Under the pieces are notes generated by a model that saw only the letters and a list, made by a program, of their open reading frames with translations, searched no databases and had not been told where the DNA came from. From the NCBI RefSeq assembly GCF_002205165.1, contig NZ_NIVS01000004.1, forward strand, positions 1-64,000: a stretch of DNA of 64,000 nt, written 5' to 3'. The position numbers and the translations under genes are program-made. Shown here in pieces: positions 47,608 to 58,215 of this stretch (positions are counted from its first letter, which is position 1; every line of letters starts with the position of its first letter). The stretch comes from Stenotrophomonas maltophilia (GTDB lineage: Bacteria; Pseudomonadota; Gammaproteobacteria; Xanthomonadales; Xanthomonadaceae).

Positions 47608-49035
47608 TTAGAAGCTGTATTTCGTCGTGAACTGCAGGCGGCTGATATCGCCCTTGCGGCCATCCTCGATCTCGCGCACGCCGTACATCAGCTCGGCGCC
47701 GACATCGACCTTGGGCATCGGGGTGTAGAACACGTTGCCGCGGATGCTCTGCACGCTCTTGGTGACCAGCGGGCCCAGGCTGCCGTCGTTGTCGTAATCA
47801 CTGCGCGCGTAGATCAGGTTGGTGCGCAGCTTCGGGGTGAAGGCGTGGCGCCAGCCCACATAGCCTGCCAATACGCCGGTCGGGTTGAGTTCGTCACGGG
47901 CGATGTCATACGCGGTATCGGCGGTGACGCCCAGGCCGATGTAACGCGCGATGCCTTCACCACCAGTGACCTGGTAATGCAGCGTATCGGTCGGGCCCAT
48001 CACCCACTTGCCGCCGAGGGTAAGGCCGCCGGCGATCTTGTCCGCATCGGCACCGGTGGTCTGGTTGTCGACCTTCAGCTGGCGCACCACGCCACCCACG
48101 CCGAAGGTGCCCCAGTCGCCCTTCCAGCCATAGCGCAGGGTCAGGTCCGGCAGCGCGCCACGGTCGGAATTGCTGGCCACGTTGGTCCACGCGCCGGTGA
48201 CCGGGTTGCGGGTGCCGGTGAGCAGCGTGGTTTCCGGATTTTCCAGCGCGACGCTGAAGCCGCCCTGGGTGTAGCGGATCTGGGCCTGGCGCACGAAGAT
48301 CACGCCATCGGTCGGGCCAACGAAGTCGGCCGCTTCCGGCAGCGATGCCGCGTCCATGAAGTTCGACCAGGTCTGGCCGGCCATCCAGTTGTTCCAGTAC
48401 ATGTAGGCGTGACGCAGGGTCGCACCGTAGGTATTGGTCGCGGTCTGGTTGCCCAGCGAGTTGCCGAAGAAGTCCATCTCGAAGAACGCACCGGACTTGT
48501 TGCCGGCCTCGCTGACATTGTCGATGCCGAGATTGAAGCGCGAGAACTTGGCGTGGGCGTTGTAGTCCACGTCCGAGCGCTTGCCGCTGCCGCCGGCACC
48601 TGCCACCGGGGTCTGGCCCGGCAGGTACAGCGCGCGGCCGGTGGCATCGTCGGCCAACTGGCCGTCGCCGGTCTGGGTGGCCAGGAAATCGGCCTTGATG
48701 AAGCCGCCGATCTTGACCGTGGTGCCCGGTGCGGCGCCCGGGGTGATGGTGGTGACCTGGATCGGCTGCTTGCCGGCCGGCACCGTGGCTGCCACCGGTT
48801 GCTGCGCCTGGACCGTGCGCACGGCGGTGACATCGGTCTGGGCCTGGCTGATCTGGGCCTGCTGTTGCTGCTGGTTGTTCAGCAGCAGCTGGACCTGGCG
48901 CTCGAGCTCGACAACGCGGGCTTCCAGCGCTCTTTCTTTTGCGGTTTCAGCGAACGCCATGCCTGGCGCGATCAGTGCGACGAACATGGCGGCGGCCAAC
49001 GGCCGGCGTGTCGTCCTCAGCAAACGGTGGCTCAT
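47608..49035 (-). CDS. DcaP-like trimeric outer-membrane porin
   Basis: The 475-residue product has a signal peptide ending near MAFAE, an N-terminal coiled-coil segment with a Gln run (LLLNNQQQQQAQISQAQ), then a beta barrel ending in Phe (KYSF). This layout is that of DcaP, a porin for dicarboxylic acids and other anionic compounds. The ATG at 49035 fits the signal peptide. It is 66 nt upstream of the transporter gene in the same orientation, so porin and transporter probably form an uptake pair. Confidence 0.86.
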   Translation of the reverse strand: MSHRLLRTTRRPLAAAMFVALIAPGMAFAETAKERALEARVVELERQVQLLLNNQQQQQAQISQAQTDVTAVRTVQAQQPVAATVPAGKQPIQVTTITPGAAPGTTVKIGGFIKADFLATQTGDGQLADDATGRALYLPGQTPVAGAGGSGKRSDVDYNAHAKFSRFNLGIDNVSEAGNKSGAFFEMDFFGNSLGNQTATNTYGATLRHAYMYWNNWMAGQTWSNFMDAASLPEAADFVGPTDGVIFVRQAQIRYTQGGFSVALENPETTLLTGTRNPVTGAWTNVASNSDRGALPDLTLRYGWKGDWGTFGVGGVVRQLKVDNQTTGADADKIAGGLTLGGKWVMGPTDTLHYQVTGGEGIARYIGLGVTADTAYDIARDELNPTGVLAGYVGWRHAFTPKLRTNLIYARSDYDNDGSLGPLVTKSVQSIRGNVFYTPMPKVDVGAELMYGVREIEDGRKGDISRLQFTTKYSF

Positions 49036-49131
49036 GTTGCCCTCTCTCCCGGGTGGCAAGGTGATGCCGCGCATGGGGCACGGTCGAGCCGAGGGTGCGG
49101 CGCGTTGACGCACCGAAGCTATTGGCCATTA

Positions 49132-49161
49132 GTCGTACTCGCCCCTGCGGGTGAGTACGAC
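49132..49161. promoter_or_regulatory. Inverted repeat upstream of the porin gene, possible operator
   Basis: The arms gtcgtactcgcc and ggtgagtacgac are reverse complements over 12 bp with one mismatch and a 6-nt spacer. It lies 97 nt upstream of the porin ATG. The shape and place suggest a regulator site or a leader hairpin; the regulator is unknown. Confidence 0.5.
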
Positions 49162-49202
49162 CCGGGCGCCGCCAGGCGACCGGCAGGTGCCGCAGGCACC
49201 GT

Positions 49203-49259
49203 GTAGGTACCGACCGTTGGTCGGTACGCAGTGCCTCACGACCAACGGTCGCGCGCTAC
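49203..49259. repeat. SMAG (GTAG-type) palindromic element
   Basis: The unit begins gtaggtaccgaccgttggtc and ends with gaccaacggtcgcgcgctac, with two hairpins of the ccgaccgttggtcgg type. It lies in the porin/acs divergent region. Confidence 0.75.
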
Positions 49260-49441
49260 CGCGGCGAACGGTCGTGAGCTGCCGGGGTTGGCTGCCATGT
49301 CATATCGGTGTGGACAGCGTTCGACCATGGTCTAACCACCCCGATACCGCGCAGACGGGTGGATGCGGCAAACTGAGGGGGAGAGGTCGTCACTTATGTT
49401 GCGACCGCACAACCCCAAGTCAACGTGCAAGTGAGGGTGCC

Positions 49442-51385
<1,944 letters not shown>

Positions 51386-51416
51386 AGGGTCGCCCCATCG
51401 CATTCGCGCTGTCGCT

Positions 51417-51450
51417 CCCACGGTCCGCAAGCGGACCGTGGGCCCCTTTC
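51417..51450 (+). terminator. Intrinsic terminator of acs
   Basis: The stem cccacggtccgc/gcggaccgtggg with a 2-nt loop region, followed by cccctttc, lies about 30 nt beyond the acs stop. A second small stem (ccccctga/tcaggggg) follows at 51486-51502, ahead of crbR. Confidence 0.8.
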
Positions 51451-51553
51451 TCACCATCACCCACACCCCCGCCGCTGCGCGGCCGCCCCCTGACTCAGGG
51501 GGCTGTCGTCTCGATACACTCGTTCCGTTTCAGCGTGTTACCCCTTTCGCAAC

Positions 51554-52231
51554 ATGGCCCCCACCATGCCTACCCTCCTGATTGCCGATGACCACCCGCT
51601 GTTCCGCGAAGCCCTTCGCGGCGCCGTGAGCCGCGTCATCCCCGGCGTGCAGCTGTACGAAGCGGACAGCGTGGAAGCGCTGTACCAGCTGGCCGACCAG
51701 CACACCGACGCCGACCTGGTCCTGATGGACCTCAACATGCCCGGTGCGCAGGGCTTCAACGCGCTGGTCCATATGCGCGCCCTGCACCCGCAGCTGCCGG
51801 TGGTGGTGGTGTCCGCGCGCGAGGAGCCGACCGTGATGCGCCGCGCGCTCGACCACGGTGCGTTCGGCTTCATCCCCAAATCCGCCGATTCGGACACGAT
51901 CGGCCACGCCTTGGGCACCATCCTCGATGGCGAGACCTGGGCCCCACCGGAGGCGCACAACGTGCCGCCGACCGGCCGCGAAGAGCGCGAAATCGGCCAG
52001 CGCCTGCGCGAGCTGACGCCGCAGCAGTTCCGGGTGCTGCAGATGCTCGGCGCCGGCCGCCTCAACAAGCAGATCGCCTACGACCTCAACGTCTCCGAAG
52101 CGACGATCAAGGCGCATGTCACCGCGATCCTGCGCAAGCTGGGCGTCACCAACCGCACCCAGGCGGTGCTGATGGCCGGCAAGCTGGCCATCGATGACGA
52201 GCAGATCGTGTTGCCGCCGGAAGAGGAGTGA
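51554..52231 (+). CDS. crbR: LuxR-type response regulator CrbR
   Basis: The 225-residue product has a receiver domain with phospho-acceptor Asp59 in LVLMDLNMPG and a C-terminal LuxR HTH (LTPQQFRVLQML ... NKQIAYDLNVSEATIKAHV). Position right after acs and the convergent SLC5-linked kinase identify it as CrbR, called ErdR in Pseudomonas, the activator of acs. An ATG at 51566 is an alternative start. Confidence 0.88.
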   Translation: MAPTMPTLLIADDHPLFREALRGAVSRVIPGVQLYEADSVEALYQLADQHTDADLVLMDLNMPGAQGFNALVHMRALHPQLPVVVVSAREEPTVMRRALDHGAFGFIPKSADSDTIGHALGTILDGETWAPPEAHNVPPTGREEREIGQRLRELTPQQFRVLQMLGAGRLNKQIAYDLNVSEATIKAHVTAILRKLGVTNRTQAVLMAGKLAIDDEQIVLPPEEE

Positions 52232-52253
52232 GGGCACCGCGCGGATCGGTGGC

Positions 52254-52321
52254 GTAGAGCCGACCGTTGGTCGGCTGCAGAGCCCGATCACGCCGTGCAG
52301 CAGACCAACGGTCGGCTCTAC
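52254..52321. repeat. SMAG (GTAG-type) palindromic element
   Basis: The unit begins gtagagccgaccgttggtcg and ends gaccaacggtcggctctac, a near-perfect mirror. It lies 23 nt after the crbR stop and before the riboswitch, so it probably ends the crbR transcript. Confidence 0.85.
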
Positions 52322-52404
52322 CCGCCCCGGCTTATAGCCAGGGCTATGAAATCCAGCGTTACCTGCGCAATTCGCGGCAAGCGCTCCACGCCGCAGGCCC
52401 GGTG

Positions 52405-52530
52405 CTAAGCTTCGCGTCCCCTTGGGGAGTAGCCGGATTCCTGCTGCAGGAATCGCCCGTATCAACATACTCGGCCAGTGCGCCGTGGTGCGGGCAACCA
52501 TCGTGGTTGGCGAGACCAGCGGTCCGCGTG
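52405..52530 (+). promoter_or_regulatory. yybP-ykoY manganese riboswitch
   Basis: The leader of mntP carries the conserved blocks of this class: ccttggggagtagcc at 52420-52435, then tcaacatactcgg around 52467-52480, and ggcgagacc at 52509-52517. The order and spacing match the yybP-ykoY element upstream of E. coli mntP, which binds Mn2+ and turns on expression of the exporter. The boundaries are approximate. Confidence 0.92.
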
Positions 52531-52596
52531 CGCAACGACAGGTTGGGCGCGTTCGCGGTCCGTTGCTCGATATCGCCCGACCTGCCGCGTACCCCA

Positions 52597-53175
52597 ATGT
52601 CACCTGTTTCGATCCTGCTGATCGGCTTTGCCATGTCCACCGATGCCTTCGCTGCGGCGATCGGCAAAGGCGCGGCGATGCGCAAGCCACGTTTCTCCGA
52701 TGCGCTGCGCGCCGGCCTCATTTTCGGCGTCATCGAAGGCATCACGCCGGTGATCGGCTGGCTGCTCGGCCGCGCCGCGCTGCAGTATGTGGAGGCCTTC
52801 GATCACTGGATTGCCTTCGGCCTGCTCGGTGCGCTGGGCGTGCACATGATCATCAACGGCCTGCGGCCGGACGACGGTGCGGAAGACGAGGACACCAGCA
52901 AGCACCATGGCTTCTGGCGCCTGGCGGTGACCGGTTTTGCCACCAGTATCGACGCGATGGCGGTAGGCATCGGCCTGGCCTTCCTGGACGTGCATATCGG
53001 CGTCATGGCGCTGATCATCGGCCTGTGCACGCTGACCATGGTGACCGCCGGCATCATGCTCGGCCGCGTGCTGGGCGGCATGGTCGGCAAGCGCGCGGAG
53101 ATCATCGGTGGCCTGATCCTGATCATCATCGGCTCGACCATCCTGTACGAACACCTCAGCGGCGCCATGGCCTGA
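52597..53175 (+). CDS. mntP: Manganese efflux protein MntP
   Basis: The 192-residue product exports Mn2+ across the inner membrane. It has six helices arranged as two related halves with the motifs [12 protein letters not shown] and [12 protein letters not shown]. The ATG at 52597 gives normal MntP length; the open frame upstream runs through the riboswitch. It is convergent with crbS. Confidence 0.95.
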   Translation: MSPVSILLIGFAMSTDAFAAAIGKGAAMRKPRFSDALRAGLIFGVIEGITPVIGWLLGRAALQYVEAFDHWIAFGLLGALGVHMIINGLRPDDGAEDEDTSKHHGFWRLAVTGFATSIDAMAVGIGLAFLDVHIGVMALIIGLCTLTMVTAGIMLGRVLGGMVGKRAEIIGGLILIIIGSTILYEHLSGAMA

Positions 53176-53206
53176 TCGCCTGCCCCCCCACACACGACGC
53201 CCGCGG

Positions 53207-56200
53207 CTAGAGATCGCCGCGGGTATCGTGGAAGGCTGCCAGGAAGGCGCGCAGCGAGGCCGGCTTGATCGGCTTGGTCAACAACCGGTAGCCACGGTCG
53301 CGCGCCATCCGCTTGAGTTCATCGCGGCCATCGGCGGTAAGCAGCGCACCCGGAATCGCACGGCCCGCCTTCTGGCCCAGCGCCACCAGCGTGTCCAGCC
53401 CATCCAGGCGGTCATGCAGGTGGTAGTCCACCAGCATCACGTCCGGCCGCTCGACGACTTTCTCCAGGGCCTGGTCGACGGTACTGGCCGTGATCACCTG
53501 CACCTGCCAGCGCCCCAGCAATGCGCGCATGCCATCCAGGATTTCCTGGTCGTTGTCCACGCACAGCACGCGCATCCCGGCCAGTGAATCGGCGCGGGTC
53601 ACCGGGCTCGGTGCCGGCGACGACGCCGCGGCCGGCAGCTGCGGCGCGGCCACCAATGGCAGCAGGATCGAGAACATGCTGCCGCTGCCCACCCGGCTGC
53701 GGGCGTTGAGGCGGTGATCGAGCAGGCGCGAGATGCGCTGGCAGATCGACAGGCCCAGCCCCAGCCCCTGCTCGCCCCAGTCGAACGGCTGCTGGTAACG
53801 GTGGAATTCGTCGAAAATCTGCTGCATGTGGTGCTCGGGAATGCCCGGGCCGGTATCCCAGACCTGCAGTTCCACTTCCGGCCCGCGGTGACGGACGGCG
53901 AGCACGATGCGGCCTTGGCGGGTGTACCGCAGGGCGTTGGCCAGGAAGTTCTGCAGCACGCGGCGCAGCAGGCGGCGGTCGCTGCGCACCCAGGCCGGGC
54001 GCGCGAACAGATCCATGCGCAGGCCGCGCCCTGCGGCGACGGGCGAGTACTGCGCCGCCAGCTCGCGCATCAGCAGGCTGACATCGAAATCGCCGATCAC
54101 CGGGTGCAGGCCGCCCGCGTCCAGGCGGGAGACATCCAGCAGGCCATCCAGCAGCTCCTCGGCGGCTCGCAGCGAGGCATCCACGCGCTCGGCCAGGTGC
54201 CGCTGTTCTTCGTTGTTGTGGTGGCTCTCACGCAGCGCCGAGGCGAACAGGCGCGCGGCGTTGAGCGGTTGCAGCACGTCGTGGCTGATCGCGGCCAGGA
54301 AGCGTGTCTTGGACTGCTGCGCCATCTCGGCCTCGTGCGAGCGCTCGGCCACGCGCTGCTCCAGCGTTTCGTTGGCTTCCAGCAGCGCGCGCTCGGCGTG
54401 CTTGTAGTCGGTGATGTCGTTGTAGCTGGTGACGTAGCCGCCGCCGGGCAGTGCCTGCCCGCGCATTTCGATGACCTTGCCGTCGCTGCGGGTGCGCTCG
54501 AAGATGTGCGGCGAGCCGGCGCGCATGTAGCCGATGCGGCGGTTGATCTGCAGCTCGATGTCGCCCTCACCCAGCTCGCCGCGCTCGGCGTTGTAGCGGA
54601 TCAGGTCGGCCACCGGGCGGCCGACATACAGCATCCCGTCGGGATAGCCGAACATCTGCTGGTAGCGGCGGTTCCACGCGGTCAGGCGCATGTCCGGGTC
54701 GACCACGCTGACTCCCGCACTGATGTTCTCCAGGGTGGTGGAGAGAATCTCGCGGTTGAAGCGCAGCTCCTGCCCGGCTTCGTCGAGCACCGCCACCACT
54801 TCCCCCAGGTCCATGCCCGAGCCACGCAGCAGGCTGGTCAGCAGCAGCCGCGCGGAGGCGGCGCCGATCGAGGCGGCCAGCAGGCGCTCGGTGAACTGCA
54901 CCCAGGCCCGGTCTGCCGGCGCGGAGGCCTGCAGCTCGCGGTCCATCGATTGCGCCTGCTCGAAGAAGGAGCGCCGGGCGTGGCGGTCACCGACCACGCG
55001 CGAGGCCAGCGCCAGCAGGTCGCCCACATGCACGTTGCCGGGCCACACACCGGCCACCGACGGCCGCTGCGCATACGGGTCCAGGAACGGCGCGGCGCGC
55101 AGGCGCTCGTCCACCCCCGGGCGCCAGCGCACCGAGACCAGCACCATCGCCGCGACGTTGACCAGCAGCGACCAGAACGTGCCGTGCGTCAGCGGGTCCC
55201 AGCCGCTCATGCCGAACAGATGCTGCGGCTGCAGCCAGCCGATCCCGAACGGCCCCTGCACCAGCCAGGCCTCGTCCATCCACCCGGCGTGGGTCAGTGC
55301 CGGCAGCAACAGGGTGTACACCCATGTGCCGAAGCCGAGCAGCATGCCGACCTCCACGCCCCGGCGGCTGGCCCCTCGCCAGTACAGGCCGCCGATCAAT
55401 CCCGGCGCGAACTGCGCCACGGCGGCGAAGGCCATCAGCCCGTACGAGGCCAGGGTGCTGTCGTTGCTGCTGCCGCGGTAGTAGCTGTAGGCGACCAGCG
55501 CCAGCAGCAGGATCGCCGTGCGCCGGATCCACAGCACCCGCGAGGCGACATCGGCCGCCTCCTGATGGTCGCCACTGCGGCGCAGCAGCACCGGCATCAC
55601 CAGGTCGTTGCTGACCATGGTGGCCAGCGCGATCGAGGCCACGATGACCATGCCGGTCGCCGCCGAGAAGCCGCCGACGTAGGCGACCAGTGCCAGGAAT
55701 TTGCGCCCCTCGGCCAGCGGCAACGCCAGCACCATGCTGTCATCGGCAACGCTGCCACCGGTGCCGAACAGGGTCACGCCGGCCGTGGCGATCGGGATCA
55801 CCATCGCCGAAATGATCACCAGGTAGGCACCGAACATCCAGCGCGCGCGGCGGATGTCGCGTACATCGCCACACTCGACCACCGCCACATGGAACTGCCG
55901 TGGCAGGCAGATGATCGCCAGGAAGCTGAGCAGCGTCTGCGAGATGAAGCCGACCGGCGGCAGGCCGGTGAACAGCGTATGCGCCGACTCGATCACCGCA
56001 TCGGTGCGGTCGTTGAGCCACAGGTAGGCGAACAGCCCCAGCGCGACCATCGCGATCAGCTTGATCATCGATTCCAGCGCGATCGCCAGCATCATGCCGT
56101 GGTGGTGCTCGGTGGCATCCACCTGGCGGGTGCCGAACAGCGTGGCGAACAGGGCCATCAGCAGCGCCACGTACAGCGCCGGATCAGTGAAGAAACCGGT

Positions 56201-56656
56201 CGGGCCGACGTTGCCGGTCAGCACCTGCAGGCTCATCGCCACGGCTTTGTACTGCAATGCCAGGTAGGGGACGATGCCGATCAGTGCGATCACGGCCACC
56301 AGCGCGGCCAGCCGCCGCGAGCGGCCGAACCGCGAGGAGATGAAATCGGCGATGGAGACCACGTTCTGGCTGCGTGCGATCAGCGCCAGGCGCTCGATGA
56401 TGCGCCAGCCGAACACCCACAGCAGCAGCGGCCCCAGGTAGATCGGCAGATAGCCGATGCCGTTGCGCACCGCCGTGCCGACCGCGCCGTAGAACGTCCA
56501 CGACGAGCAGTACACCGCCAGTGCCAGGCTGTAGACCACCGGGCGCAGCCACGGCCGGTCCGGATACATCGGGCGACGATCGCCCCACCACGCCACGGCG
56601 AACAGCAGCGCGGCGTAGACCACCGAAACCAGCAGCAGGATCCAGCTAGAAACCAC
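53207..56656 (-). CDS. crbS: SLC5-linked hybrid sensor kinase CrbS
   Basis: The 1149-residue product joins an N-terminal sodium:solute-symporter domain of about 13 helices (residues 1-520) to a PAS domain (about 650-770), a HisKA domain with His792 in SHDVLQPLNAAR, an ATPase domain (DTGPGIP, GLGLGLS) and a C-terminal receiver with Asp1077 in MLVDYHL. This is the architecture of CrbS (MxtR in Pseudomonas), which senses acetate or related fluxes and acts through CrbR on acs. Translation begins at GTG 56656. Confidence 0.93.
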   Translation of the reverse strand: MVSSWILLLVSVVYAALLFAVAWWGDRRPMYPDRPWLRPVVYSLALAVYCSSWTFYGAVGTAVRNGIGYLPIYLGPLLLWVFGWRIIERLALIARSQNVVSIADFISSRFGRSRRLAALVAVIALIGIVPYLALQYKAVAMSLQVLTGNVGPTGFFTDPALYVALLMALFATLFGTRQVDATEHHHGMMLAIALESMIKLIAMVALGLFAYLWLNDRTDAVIESAHTLFTGLPPVGFISQTLLSFLAIICLPRQFHVAVVECGDVRDIRRARWMFGAYLVIISAMVIPIATAGVTLFGTGGSVADDSMVLALPLAEGRKFLALVAYVGGFSAATGMVIVASIALATMVSNDLVMPVLLRRSGDHQEAADVASRVLWIRRTAILLLALVAYSYYRGSSNDSTLASYGLMAFAAVAQFAPGLIGGLYWRGASRRGVEVGMLLGFGTWVYTLLLPALTHAGWMDEAWLVQGPFGIGWLQPQHLFGMSGWDPLTHGTFWSLLVNVAAMVLVSVRWRPGVDERLRAAPFLDPYAQRPSVAGVWPGNVHVGDLLALASRVVGDRHARRSFFEQAQSMDRELQASAPADRAWVQFTERLLAASIGAASARLLLTSLLRGSGMDLGEVVAVLDEAGQELRFNREILSTTLENISAGVSVVDPDMRLTAWNRRYQQMFGYPDGMLYVGRPVADLIRYNAERGELGEGDIELQINRRIGYMRAGSPHIFERTRSDGKVIEMRGQALPGGGYVTSYNDITDYKHAERALLEANETLEQRVAERSHEAEMAQQSKTRFLAAISHDVLQPLNAARLFASALRESHHNNEEQRHLAERVDASLRAAEELLDGLLDVSRLDAGGLHPVIGDFDVSLLMRELAAQYSPVAAGRGLRMDLFARPAWVRSDRRLLRRVLQNFLANALRYTRQGRIVLAVRHRGPEVELQVWDTGPGIPEHHMQQIFDEFHRYQQPFDWGEQGLGLGLSICQRISRLLDHRLNARSRVGSGSMFSILLPLVAAPQLPAAASSPAPSPVTRADSLAGMRVLCVDNDQEILDGMRALLGRWQVQVITASTVDQALEKVVERPDVMLVDYHLHDRLDGLDTLVALGQKAGRAIPGALLTADGRDELKRMARDRGYRLLTKPIKPASLRAFLAAFHDTRGDL

Positions 56657-56716
56657 AGGGTTGTTTCCGCGAGAGCAGCCGGCAGTGTAGCGGCTGAATC
56701 ACGTCCACCGGGGTGC

Positions 56717-58072
56717 TCATGCCGTGGCGCGCTGGCGCGCCGGGAGCCGGAGCTCGATCCGGGTACCGGCACCGGGCTGGCTCTCCACGGTGACCTCGCC
56801 GCCGGCCGCGCGGACCAGACTGGCGGTCATCGCCAGGCCCAGCCCGGTGCCCTCGCCCATCGGCTTGGTGGTGAAAAACGGCTCCAGGCAGTGGGCGCGG
56901 ACGTCCGCGCTCATGCCATGGCCGGTATCGCCGACCCGGATCAGCAGTTCACCGCTGCCCGGCAGGTCGAGCAGGGTCAGATCGAACCGGCCACCTTCGG
57001 GCATGGCCTGCTGCGCATTCACCGCCAGGCTGAGCAGGATGGACTCCAGCTGTGCGGGATCGAAGTGGATCTGGCTGCGGGCGCCGTCGGTGGCAACGCG
57101 GCACTGCACGCTGTCGTCGAACACCTGCTGGAGCATCGGCGCCATCGCCGCGACTGTGCTGGCCGCATCCAGCAGCTGCGGCCGGCCCGGATCGAGCCGG
57201 CTGAAATCCAGCAACCGCCGGCTCACCGTTGCCGCGCGGCGGGTTGCCGACTGCACGCCCTGCAGCGCGTCCTGCAGCGCGTCTGGATCATCGCTGCGGC
57301 GGGCCTTGGCCGCGTAGCCCTGGATCAGCGCCAGGGCATGGTTGAAGTCATGCGCGATGCCACTGGCCAGGCGTCCGACGTTCTCCATCTTCATCGCGTG
57401 CACCAACTGCTCGCGCGAGCGTTCCTTCTCCTGGATCTCCAGCTGCAGTTCGTCGCGCTTGCGGGCCAGTTCGGCACTGTGCTGGCGCGCCACCTGCAGG
57501 CTCTCGCGCAGGCCGGTGACGCTGTGGTGCAGCAGCCACGCCCCCATCAGCGTACCGAACACGGCGATCACCAGGTCATTCACCGCCAGCAGGACACGGT
57601 CCGGACGGAACATCAGGCTGGAGGCATCCACCCATGCGCCCGCCACCATCAACCCGCACAGCCAGGCGGTGGCCCACCCCAGCGGTCGCCGCCCCAGTAC
57701 GGCGGACATCAGCAGGACCGGCAACACCACCACCAGCTGCAAGCGCGACTGTGCCGCCAGCCCCCAGTAGGTGTAGGCCAAGGTCGATAGCAGCAGTTCG
57801 CCGATCACGAACACCGTGGCCGCCCGCAACGCGCGGCCCGCGTGGTGCTGCAGCAGGCAGACCAGGCAGAGCAACGCGTGAAGGCCAGCGGTCAGCGGCA
57901 CCATGACATCCAGGCCGATGCCCATCCGCAGCGCTATCCAGACGGCCATGGACAGATGAAACAGGCCAACCATGTGCAGCAGCCCGCGGAGCATGGCATC
58001 GGTGCGGCGCCCCAGCGAGGGCGGCACGCCCGCAACGGGCGCGTCGCGGAGGGAGGGAGGCGGAATGGGCAT
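56717..58072 (-). CDS. Membrane sensor histidine kinase
   Basis: The product (451 residues from the ATG at 58072) has five or six N-terminal membrane helices, a short coiled coil and a kinase core with the His box IAHDFNHALALIQGYA, N box NAQQAMPEGG, DTGHGMS and GTGLGLA. It has no receiver domain. It lies 60 nt upstream of crbS in the same direction and may be cotranscribed. The partner is not evident, CrbR being a candidate. The start is uncertain; ATG codons at 58123 and 57994 are also possible. Confidence 0.82.
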   Translation of the reverse strand: MPIPPPSLRDAPVAGVPPSLGRRTDAMLRGLLHMVGLFHLSMAVWIALRMGIGLDVMVPLTAGLHALLCLVCLLQHHAGRALRAATVFVIGELLLSTLAYTYWGLAAQSRLQLVVVLPVLLMSAVLGRRPLGWATAWLCGLMVAGAWVDASSLMFRPDRVLLAVNDLVIAVFGTLMGAWLLHHSVTGLRESLQVARQHSAELARKRDELQLEIQEKERSREQLVHAMKMENVGRLASGIAHDFNHALALIQGYAAKARRSDDPDALQDALQGVQSATRRAATVSRRLLDFSRLDPGRPQLLDAASTVAAMAPMLQQVFDDSVQCRVATDGARSQIHFDPAQLESILLSLAVNAQQAMPEGGRFDLTLLDLPGSGELLIRVGDTGHGMSADVRAHCLEPFFTTKPMGEGTGLGLAMTASLVRAAGGEVTVESQPGAGTRIELRLPARQRATA

Positions 58073-58215
58073 GTGTGGCAGAATACAGGCCGAAAGCGAC
58101 AGCAGCCGGCCGAAGGCGGTCATCAGCCGTACGTGGACCGGCGATGCTCTCGCTGCGCTTGTGCCGCAGACGGTTTGCGTTGCCGCCTGCACTCGACCGG
58201 GAAGTCGTTGCTTCT

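Larger units (their letters stand above)
49036..49441. other. Divergent promoter region between the porin and acs genes
   Basis: This 406-nt gap holds no gene. It contains a near-perfect inverted repeat at 49132-49161, a SMAG element at 49203-49259 and a short gaccatggtc palindrome near 49323-49332. The acs start is preceded by gtgagggtgcc as ribosome binding site. Confidence 0.6.

Noticed and set aside
53714..57790. A 1358-codon open frame on the plus strand across crbS and its upstream kinase gene
   Set aside because: It is a shadow of two real minus-strand kinase genes with intact motifs, and its own translation has no recognisable domain.
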